Positions 57,967 to 64,000 of a stretch of 64,000 nucleotides of DNA are shown piece by piece. The notes beneath the pieces are model-generated. The model saw only the letters and a list, made by a program, of their open reading frames with translations, had not been told where the DNA came from and did not search any database. The stretch spans positions 47,428 through 111,427 of the forward strand of contig NZ_JADHVT010000002.1 of assembly GCF_016783915.1 (NCBI RefSeq). The letters are read 5' to 3'. Position numbers and translations under genes: made by a program. Source of the stretch: Acidovorax sp. Its GTDB lineage: Bacteria > Pseudomonadota > Gammaproteobacteria > Burkholderiales > Burkholderiaceae_C. The stretch's first letter is position 1. Each line of letters opens with the position of its first letter.

Positions 57967-58527
57967 ATGTCTCTGAATACTATGAAAAAGATAGCTGCTG
58001 CCGCATGTTTGACTAGCGCTACAGCCTTGTTTGGCATTGCATCTGCCCATGTGGTGCTTGAATACCAAGTGGCCCCGGCCGGCGCCAGCTACAAGGCCGC
58101 GTTCAAGGTCGGCCACGGCTGCGGCGCGTCGCCCACGCGGCAGGTCGTGGTGGACATCCCCGCAGGCATGCGCGGTGCGCGCCCCATGCCCAAGCCGGGC
58201 TGGGCATTGGATGTGCAGCGCGACAAGCTGGCCCAGCCCTACAGCAGCCACGGCCGCAGCATCACCGAAGACGTGGTGCGCATCACCTGGACAGCCAAGA
58301 CGCCGGAGGACATGCTGCAGAGCGCTCACTACGACGAGTTTGTGCTGGTCGCCCAGGCGCCGGAGCAGGCCGGCACTGTGTACTGGCCGGTGCGCCAGGT
58401 CTGCACCGAGGGCCGCAACGACTGGACCGAGGTGCCCAAGGCGGGCCAGAAGCTGTCAGACCTGAAGTCCCCTGCGGCAGCGCTGGAGATTCTGCCCACC
58501 GGCGGCGCCACTGCCCACAATCATTGA
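57967..58527 (+). CDS. YcnI/DUF1775 periplasmic copper-binding protein
   Basis: 186 aa. The signal peptide ends ..IASA and the mature protein begins with His28 (HVVLEYQVAPAGASYKAAFKVGHGC), the invariant N-terminal His of YcnI proteins, which bind copper through it. Later GHGCGASPTR and YWPVRQVCTEG carry conserved Cys residues. The start is the ATG at 57967 with AAAGGAAAA upstream; M6 is an alternative. Most of the signal peptide is encoded by a copy of the interspersed repeat (57976-58036). Confidence 0.93.
   Translation: MSLNTMKKIAAAACLTSATALFGIASAHVVLEYQVAPAGASYKAAFKVGHGCGASPTRQVVVDIPAGMRGARPMPKPGWALDVQRDKLAQPYSSHGRSITEDVVRITWTAKTPEDMLQSAHYDEFVLVAQAPEQAGTVYWPVRQVCTEGRNDWTEVPKAGQKLSDLKSPAAALEILPTGGATAHNH
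57976..58036 (+). repeat. Interspersed repeat copy inside the YcnI gene
   Basis: AAGATAGCTGCTGCCGCATG (57988-58007) and TTTGACTAGCGCTACAGCC, then TTGTTTGGC. Same block order, orientation and spacing as the intergenic copies; translated as MKKIAAAACLTSATALFG. Confidence 0.7.
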
Positions 58528-58583
58528 CAGTCGGGCCCAGTCCCCCATCCCTTTTTCTTTGAGCCAACCGAAAGATAGTCACC

Positions 58584-59069
58584 ATGAAAACACTTCTTCA
58601 CACTGCAGCCGTCGTTGCCGTACTGCTCAGCACCCCTGCATGGGCGCAGACTGCCGCCGTCAAGGTCGAAGGCGCCTGGGCACGCGCCAGCGTGCAGGGC
58701 CAGAAGGCCACGGGCGCATTCATGCGCCTCACCGCCAAGGACGGCGCCCGCCTGGTGCGCGCCGAGTCGCCCGCTGCGGGACTCACCGAAGTGCACGAGA
58801 TGAAGATGGAAGGCGACATCATGAAGATGCGCGCCGTGCCTGCGCTGGACCTGCCCGCAGGCAAGACGGTGGAACTCAAGCCCGGCGGCTACCACGTCAT
58901 GCTGCTGGACCTGAAGGCGCCCCTGGCCAAGGACAGCTCGGTACCCATCACCCTGGTGTTCCAGGACGCCAAGGGCGTGGAAAGCAAGCTCAACCTCACA
59001 GTGCCCGTGGGCACGGCAGCCCCCGGAGGCGCTACGGCGGGCAGCATGATGGATGGGCATAAACACTGA
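58584..59069 (+). CDS. PCu(A)C periplasmic copper chaperone
   Basis: 161 aa with a signal peptide (MKTLLHTAAVVAVLLSTPAWA). The copper(I) site matches the family formula exactly: His71-X10-Met82-X21-His104-X-Met106. Such proteins deliver copper to cytochrome oxidase. The C-terminal tail MMDGHKH adds Met and His residues. It closes the copper operon, 56 nt after the YcnI gene. Confidence 0.95.
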   Translation: MKTLLHTAAVVAVLLSTPAWAQTAAVKVEGAWARASVQGQKATGAFMRLTAKDGARLVRAESPAAGLTEVHEMKMEGDIMKMRAVPALDLPAGKTVELKPGGYHVMLLDLKAPLAKDSSVPITLVFQDAKGVESKLNLTVPVGTAAPGGATAGSMMDGHKH

Positions 59070-59174
59070 GGTGACAGCCGCCGTAGCGCCTTCGCGGGCG
59101 CAACGCATTGGAGTAAGCTGTGACTCCTCAGAACCTTCAGCAGGTTCTCACGACCCATCTCTTGCGGAGCGGCC

Positions 59175-60044
59175 ATGAGCGACACATCCAACTTCGGTTT
59201 CGGCAAATTCGTCCCCGGTTTTGACTTTCTGCAAAGCCTTGCCAAGGGGGCGTCCAGCAGCATTCCGCAGTTGCCCAACCTCAGCAATTGGGTGGCGCCC
59301 ACCATCAGCGTCGAAGAGCTGGAAAAGCGCATCGACGAACTCAAGGCCGTGCAGTTCTGGCTGGAGCAGAACTCGCGTGCACTCTCTGCCACCATCCAGG
59401 CGCTGGAGGTGCAGAAGATGACCCTGGCCACCCTCAAGGGCATGAACTTCAGCATGGGCGATGTGGCCAACGCCTTCAAGCTCAAGACGGCCGACACTGT
59501 GATGAGTGGTGTGCAAAAGGCTGCCGATACCGTGAGTGGCGCCGCCGAGGCTATGGCTGGCGCTGCTGCCCGCGTGACGGGCCGCGCCAGTGCCGCCAAC
59601 GAGTCCGAGGAAGAGGCCGATGACGCTGAGCCCGCCGCTCCACCGGCCAAAGGCAAAGCCAAGGGCAACGCAACGGCTGCGGCCGAGCCTGCGGTGGTGG
59701 ACCCGATGCAGTGGTGGGGGGCGCTCACCAGCCAGTTCCAGCAGATCGCCACCAACGCCATGAAGGACGCGGCCAAGCAGACGGCCATCGACACCACCAA
59801 GAATATGGCCACAGGCCTGGCCAAGGAAGCGCTCAAAACGGCGACCGGCATGGCCAGCCAGTTCGCGGCCAAGGGCATGCAGACCATGCAGGGCGGTGCC
59901 AAGCGCGCTGCAGCATCATCAGCGGGCACTGCCAAAAAATCCGCTGCAGCCAAGAAGCCCGCAGCCCGCAAAACCACCACGAAACCCGCCGCCAAAAAGG
60001 CCAGCAGCACCCGCAGCCCGGCCGCCCGCAAGCGAGCGGGCTGA
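59175..60044 (+). CDS. phaM: PhaM-type polyhydroxyalkanoate granule protein
   Basis: 289 aa. The N-terminal domain (FVPGFDFLQSLAKG ... VAPTISVEELEKRIDELKAVQFWLEQNSRALSATIQALEVQKMTLATLKGM) is the PhaM signature that binds PHA synthase PhaC. The C-terminal 60 residues are a Lys/Ala/Pro tail (KKSAAAKKPAARKTTTKPAAKK) like histone H1, for attaching granules to DNA. The middle is low-complexity Ala/Glu. Known PhaM activates PhaC and helps distribute granules at cell division. No other pha gene is in the window. Confidence 0.92.
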   Translation: MSDTSNFGFGKFVPGFDFLQSLAKGASSSIPQLPNLSNWVAPTISVEELEKRIDELKAVQFWLEQNSRALSATIQALEVQKMTLATLKGMNFSMGDVANAFKLKTADTVMSGVQKAADTVSGAAEAMAGAAARVTGRASAANESEEEADDAEPAAPPAKGKAKGNATAAAEPAVVDPMQWWGALTSQFQQIATNAMKDAAKQTAIDTTKNMATGLAKEALKTATGMASQFAAKGMQTMQGGAKRAAASSAGTAKKSAAAKKPAARKTTTKPAAKKASSTRSPAARKRAG

Positions 60045-60124
60045 CGCCAAGGCGGGGGCGGGTGTGGCAACCCGCAGGTGGCGCAACACTGGCCCACCCC
60101 CGCCCCGGCATGGAGATCATCACC

Positions 60125-61459
60125 ATGAAACTATTCCCCACTGGTCATGCCACCCACCCGCAGTGGCGCATGGCCGCTGCGCTGGTGCTGGCGCAGTTGC
60201 GCGCCCAGATGGCGCTGCCCGACTACGCATCGGCGCCCACCCTGGGCCTGCTGTACATCACCGACCACTATGCCAACGAGGCCCAGGCGCTGCTCGACTA
60301 CTTGAGCAGTGAACTGCCCGAGGTGACCGACTGGAGCGGTACCGTGGGCGTTGGCGTGTCGGCCAACAACGCCGAATACTTTGACGAGCCCGCGCTGTCG
60401 GTCATGCTGCTGGATGTGCCCTCCGACCAGTACCGCGTGTTTTCTGGCGTGGCGCCGCTGCCCGCCCATGCGCCGCATGCCGGCGCAGGCTTTGTGGCCC
60501 ACACGGCGCTGGTGCATGCCGACGGCCACACGCCGGAACTGGCCGAACTGCTGACCGAGATGGCGGCGCGCACTGACACGGGCTACCTGTTTGGTGGCCT
60601 CAGCGCCAGCCGCACGGCCAGCGTGCAGTTTGCCGTGGGCGGCGACGGCAACATGGCTGGGCAGGGCGGTGCCAGCGGGGTGTTTGACGGCGGCCTCTCG
60701 GGCGTGGCGTTTGGCGCAGGTGTGTCGCTGGTGTCGAGGGTCACGCAGGGCTGCCAGCCCGTAGGCGCACTCCACACCATCACTGCCGCGCAGGACAACG
60801 TGGTGCTTGCGCTGGATGGCGAGCCTGCGCTGGATGTGCTGCTCGATACGCTGCAGGTCTCGCTCGACGGTGGCGACCCGCAGCCCGCGCTGCGCAAGGT
60901 GCGCGCCACGCTGGCGGGGCTGGTCAGTGCGGGTGAGCAGCCACAGGGCCAGCGTCGCACCGGCCACTTTGGCACCGACACGCGCGTGCGCCATATTCTG
61001 GGGTTGGACGGCTCCCGCCGGGGCGTGGCCCTGGCCGACCATGTGGAGCCCGGCATGCACCTGGCGTTCTGCCAGCGCAACGTGGCTGCCGCGCGGGCGG
61101 ACCTCATGCGCATCTGCGCCGAGATCCGCGAAGAGCTATCGCCCGAGGAGCTGGAGCCCGCGCCGATGGTGGCGTCCGGCGCGCCAGGAGAGCTGGCCGC
61201 AGCGCCGGGCGTTGCCGGACATGCTGGAGCGCAACCCCAGATGGGGCGGCGCATTTGCGGCGCGATCTATGTGAGCTGCTCGGGCCGGGGCGGGCCGCAT
61301 TTTGGTGGGCCCAGCGCCGAGCTGCAGATCGTGCGCCATGCGCTGGGCGATGTGCCACTGGCCGGTTTTTTTGCGGGCGGCGAGATCGCCCACCACCATC
61401 TGTACGGCTACACCGGCGTGTTGACCGTGTTTGTGGACGGCGAACCCTCACCGTCCTGA
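60125..61459 (+). CDS. FIST-domain sensory protein
   Basis: 444 aa cytoplasmic protein with FIST N (about residues 30-230) and FIST C (about 240-430) domains, thought to bind small ligands such as amino acids. Pieces include VGVGVSANNAEYFDEPALSVMLLD, YLFGGLSASRT and the FIST C end LAGFFAGGEIAHHHLYGYTGVLTVF. Start at the ATG at 60125 with GGAG 9 nt upstream; an ATG at 60110 is weaker. No kinase or GGDEF partner is fused or adjacent. Confidence 0.88.
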   Translation: MKLFPTGHATHPQWRMAAALVLAQLRAQMALPDYASAPTLGLLYITDHYANEAQALLDYLSSELPEVTDWSGTVGVGVSANNAEYFDEPALSVMLLDVPSDQYRVFSGVAPLPAHAPHAGAGFVAHTALVHADGHTPELAELLTEMAARTDTGYLFGGLSASRTASVQFAVGGDGNMAGQGGASGVFDGGLSGVAFGAGVSLVSRVTQGCQPVGALHTITAAQDNVVLALDGEPALDVLLDTLQVSLDGGDPQPALRKVRATLAGLVSAGEQPQGQRRTGHFGTDTRVRHILGLDGSRRGVALADHVEPGMHLAFCQRNVAAARADLMRICAEIREELSPEELEPAPMVASGAPGELAAAPGVAGHAGAQPQMGRRICGAIYVSCSGRGGPHFGGPSAELQIVRHALGDVPLAGFFAGGEIAHHHLYGYTGVLTVFVDGEPSPS

Positions 61460-61468
61460 TGTAGACGA

Positions 61469-61494
61469 GGGGGCTGGCTGGCGCAGCAGCCCCC
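61469..61494. terminator. Hairpin between the convergent FIST and CNNM genes
   Basis: GGGGGCTG (61469-61476) and CAGCCCCC (61487-61494), perfect 8-bp stem, 10-nt loop. No T-run; probably a shared, possibly Rho-assisted, end point. Confidence 0.55.
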
Positions 61495-61511
61495 GCCATC
61501 GTCAACGCCGG

Positions 61512-62837
61512 TCAGCCCGCGCCGTTCTCGTCGGACTCGGCTTTTTCTTCGGGCGTCAGCCGCGTGGCCAGGATCTTGTCGATGGTCTTGCCATCCATGT
61601 CCACCACCTCGAGCTTCCAGTCCTCCCACTGCACCGTGTCGGTCACCTTGGGCAGGCGACCGGTCAGCAGCATGATCATGCCGCTCAGCGTGTGGTAGCG
61701 GCCGCGCTCTTCCTCGGGCACGGTGTCCAGGTTCAGGCGGTCTTTCAGTTCGGGCACGGGGATGTGGCCGTCCAGCAGCCAGCTGCCGTCCTCGCGCTGC
61801 AGCGCCCACGAGGTCTCCGGGTCGCGCGGCTGGAACTCGCCCGTGATCGCCTCGATGAGGTCCTGCAGCGTCACGATGCCCTGCACCTCGCCGTATTCGT
61901 CGATGACAAAGGCCATGTGCACGTCGGACAGGCGGAAGTTGTCCAGCAGCTCCATGCCCGTGATGGTCTCGGGCACATACAGCGCTGTCTGCAGTGGCTG
62001 GTCGGCCAGGCTGCCACGCGCCTTGTCGCGCAAGGTGCGGGACAGCCACTGGCGCGCGTTGATCACGCCCAGAATGTTGTCCATGCCGCCGCGCACCACT
62101 GGAAAGCGTGCGTGGTCGGACTCTTCAATGCATTGGAGGTTGTCTTCAAACGGGGCATCGATGTCCAGACACACCACATCCCCGCGCGGCACCATCAGCG
62201 AGCCGATCTGGCGGTCGTCCAGGCGGAACACGTTGCGCACCATGGTGTGCTCGTGCGACTCGATCACGCCGGCGGTGGTGCCTTCGACCAGCATGGCGTG
62301 GATCTCTTCCTCAGTCACCGGGCTGCCGCTGGTTTCCTTCACGCCCATCAGGCGCAGCAGCGTGCGTGTGGACGTGGACAGCAGCAGCACAAAGGGCTTG
62401 GTGGCCAGCGCCAGAAAGTTGATGGGCCGCGCCACCAGGCGGGCGAAGGTCTCGGGGTACGACTGGCCGATGCGCTTGGGCACCAGTTCACCCACCACGA
62501 TGGAGAAGTACGTGATCAGCACCACCACCAGGCCGGTGGCTGCATAGCCACCGTAGGGCAATGGCACCCCCAGGCGTTCCAGCCATGAGGCCAGCGGCGC
62601 GGCCAGCGCGGCCTCGCCCACGATACCGTTCAGGACACCGATCGACGTGATGCCGATCTGGATCGTGGAAAGAAAACGCGTGGGGTCTTCTCCCAGCTTC
62701 ACGGCAGCGGCGGCGCCGCTATCGCCCTCATCAATCAGCTTTTGCAACCGCACCTTGCGGGCCGTGACCAGAGCGATCTCTGACATGGCAAACAGGCCGT
62801 TGAGACAGATGAGGGCGAACAGTATTGCTATTTCCAT
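61512..62837 (-). CDS. CNNM/CorC-type transmembrane CBS protein
   Basis: 441 aa. An N-terminal DUF21 membrane domain (about four helices, MEIAILFALICLNGLFAMSEIALVTARK, ... GELVPKRIG), a pair of CBS domains (about 205-335; MVPRGDVVCLDI, FVIDEYGEVQGIVTLQDLIEAITGE) and a C-terminal CorC/HlyC domain. Relatives include magnesium/cobalt efflux proteins (CorC, MpfA) and are often misnamed hemolysins. Magnesium transport is the best guess. Confidence 0.92.
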   Translation of the reverse strand: MEIAILFALICLNGLFAMSEIALVTARKVRLQKLIDEGDSGAAAAVKLGEDPTRFLSTIQIGITSIGVLNGIVGEAALAAPLASWLERLGVPLPYGGYAATGLVVVLITYFSIVVGELVPKRIGQSYPETFARLVARPINFLALATKPFVLLLSTSTRTLLRLMGVKETSGSPVTEEEIHAMLVEGTTAGVIESHEHTMVRNVFRLDDRQIGSLMVPRGDVVCLDIDAPFEDNLQCIEESDHARFPVVRGGMDNILGVINARQWLSRTLRDKARGSLADQPLQTALYVPETITGMELLDNFRLSDVHMAFVIDEYGEVQGIVTLQDLIEAITGEFQPRDPETSWALQREDGSWLLDGHIPVPELKDRLNLDTVPEEERGRYHTLSGMIMLLTGRLPKVTDTVQWEDWKLEVVDMDGKTIDKILATRLTPEEKAESDENGAG

Positions 62838-62840
62838 ACA

Positions 62841-62875
62841 AAGGGCGCCTTGCGCGCCCTTGGGAGTTGATCAAC
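62841..62875 (-). other. Leader hairpins upstream of the CNNM gene
   Basis: AAGGGCGC-CTTGC-GCGCCCTT (62841-62861) and the palindrome GTTGATCAAC (62866-62875) lie immediately upstream of the start at 62837. They could form a 5' leader structure. Confidence 0.4.
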
Positions 62876-63006
62876 GGGACATTGTAAGAACCTGTGGCGA
62901 CAGCCCCCATTTTTGCCACCGGAAAGTGTGGTGCGGCCGCCGCGTTGCAGGCACTCCCGCTCGCTGCCCGGCGCGCAGAGTGCGCAGGTTGTGGAGGGGG
63001 TTGAGG

Positions 63007-63058
63007 TGATTTAGGGCTGTAGCGCTTGCTGCATAAGCGCTAGCAGCTATAAAAAACG
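63007..63058 (-). repeat. Interspersed short repeat between the CNNM and dadA genes
   Basis: On the minus strand it reads TTTTTATAGCTGCTAGCGCT, then TGCAGCAAGCGCTACAGCCC and TAAATCACC. Here the GCGCTA block occurs twice in an imperfect mirror, giving a hairpin. Confidence 0.65.
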
Positions 63059-63077
63059 GAGTATCGCAGTGGTGTGC

Positions 63078-64000
63078 TCAGCGCGCGCCTTGCGCACTGA
63101 GCAGTGCAGGTGCGTCGCCCCGTGCCAGCCCGGCAAAGTCAAAGTCCACCTCGGGCGCCAGGCCGCTCACGATGCGCGCGAGCGACTTGCCCGAGCCACA
63201 GGCATGTGTCCAGCCCAGCGTGCCGTGGCCAGTGTTGAGGAACAGGTTGGCTACTTTGGTCTTGCCGATCAGCGGCACGTTGCTGGGCGTGGCGGGGCGC
63301 AGGCCGGTCCAGAACTGCGCCTGGGTGGCATCGCCCGCGCCGGGGAAGAGCTGTTCCACGCGCCGCACGATGGCGTCGCAGCGCACCTGGTTCAGGTGGC
63401 GGTCATAGCCGTTGAGTTCTGCCGTTCCCGCAATGCGCAGGCGGTCACCTCGCTCGCTGGTGTAGCGCGAGAACACGAGCTTGAACTCGTCGTCCGTCAG
63501 GCTCACCTGGTGCGCCTTGCTCGCGTCCTTCACCGGCATGGTCACCGAGTAGCCCTTGGCGGGGTAGATGGGCAGGTGGATGCCCAGCGGCTGGGCCAGC
63601 AGCGGGCTGAATGAGCCCATGGCCAGCACAAACGCATCGCCGCGCACGCGCTCGAAGCGGCCTTCTGCATTGGTCACTTCCACATGGTCAATGCGCCCAG
63701 CCACCTCGCGCAGTGCGGTGACGTGGTGGCCCAGGCGGAACTGCACGCCGGCTGCTTCGCACAGCTTGGCAAGCTCGCGCGTGAACTGGTTGGCATCGCC
63801 CGACTCGTCTTCGGCCGTGAACGTGGCCCCCGCCAGCTGCGGGCGGATGTGGGCGAGGGCCGGCTCGATGCGCACGGCCTCATCGGCGCTGATGACCTGG
63901 CGCTCGCAGCCCAGGGCGCGCATCTGCTCGGCCGGGCCCAGGGCGCCGTCGAATTCCTTGGCGTTGGTATAGAAGTGCAGGATGCCCTGCGTGCGCTGGT
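63078..64000 (-). CDS. dadA: D-amino acid dehydrogenase small subunit (5' part cut by window edge)
   Basis: The C-terminal 307 residues of a FAD-dependent dehydrogenase that oxidises D-amino acids and feeds the quinone pool. The reading frame continues past position 64000 (QRTQGILHFYTNAKEFDG), so the start is outside. AEDESGDANQFTRELAKLCEAAGVQFR, PIYPAKGYSVTMPV and the end GHGTLGWTHACGSGKSLARIVSG are characteristic. The stop is at 63078. Confidence 0.93.
   Translation of the reverse strand, partial: QRTQGILHFYTNAKEFDGALGPAEQMRALGCERQVISADEAVRIEPALAHIRPQLAGATFTAEDESGDANQFTRELAKLCEAAGVQFRLGHHVTALREVAGRIDHVEVTNAEGRFERVRGDAFVLAMGSFSPLLAQPLGIHLPIYPAKGYSVTMPVKDASKAHQVSLTDDEFKLVFSRYTSERGDRLRIAGTAELNGYDRHLNQVRCDAIVRRVEQLFPGAGDATQAQFWTGLRPATPSNVPLIGKTKVANLFLNTGHGTLGWTHACGSGKSLARIVSGLAPEVDFDFAGLARGDAPALLSAQGAR

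Noticed and set aside
58999-59174. Small open frames between the PCu(A)C and phaM genes
   Set aside because: No ribosome site or coding features; the gap of about 100 nt is best read as the leader of phaM.
61431-62588. 385-aa antisense frame over the CNNM gene
   Set aside because: Gly/His/Gln-rich shadow; the CNNM protein on the minus strand has complete domains.

Overview
The window is a GC-rich (about 65%), gene-dense bacterial chromosome segment. The protein families and their order (trpE, chorismate mutase, trpG, LysE-type exporter, trpD, trpC; recG-oxyR; a glpSTPQUV-type glycerol ABC transporter; phaM; a Bug-family binding protein) point to a betaproteobacterium of the Comamonadaceae, most like Acidovorax. 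This assignment rests on recognised families and layout, not on a database search. I see no phage, transposase, CRISPR array or plasmid function; the segment looks like core chromosome.

Layout. 1-2.2 kb: a truncated chemoreceptor gene and a chalcone-isomerase-like periplasmic protein. 2.0-7.3 kb: a tryptophan operon headed by a Trp-rich leader peptide and a plausible attenuator, with a chorismate mutase, a LysE-type exporter and a 49-aa membrane protein between the trp genes. 7.4-16.5 kb: ung; a LysR gene divergent from a Bug-family binding protein and a gamma-glutamyltransferase; an EamA transporter with queA; a PfkB sugar kinase; an HD-GYP phosphodiesterase. 16.5-22.3 kb: recG, oxyR, a secreted M20 dipeptidase and dps (oxidative stress). 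22.4-29 kb: a signalling cluster of a lone receiver, a receiver-kinase, CheB- and CheR-type enzymes and a 1,152-aa hybrid kinase. 29.2-31 kb: ubiA and proC.

31-41.4 kb is a complete glycerol module: glpR and glpK on the minus strand, then divergently glpS, glpT, glpP, glpQ, glpU, glpV (importer), a terminator, and glpD. The two ATPases carry complementary motif defects, which predicts one working ATP site. 41.4-50.5 kb is the spc/alpha ribosomal cluster rplN to rplQ with secY, rpmJ and rpoA, followed by an initiator tRNA gene and a strong terminator. Perfect hairpins lie in three late gaps of this cluster; the rpoA-rplQ gap looks like a separately promoted two-state RNA leader.

50.7-55.1 kb: an NhaR-like regulator divergent from an IscR homologue in which every iron-sulfur ligand is replaced, then MarC, a VOC protein, a small 'translational machinery' protein, a DksA/TraR-type zinc-finger protein and a glutathione S-transferase. 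55.2-59.1 kb: a probable copper-acquisition operon (DUF2946, TonB receptor, YcnI/DUF1775, PCu(A)C chaperone). 59.2-64 kb: phaM, a FIST sensor protein, a CNNM/CorC-type protein and a truncated dadA.

A short interspersed repeat (blocks GATAGCTGC and ACTAGCGCTAC about 20 nt apart) appears at least seven times. Five copies are intergenic, but one encodes the signal peptide of the YcnI protein and one lies in reverse inside ubiA.
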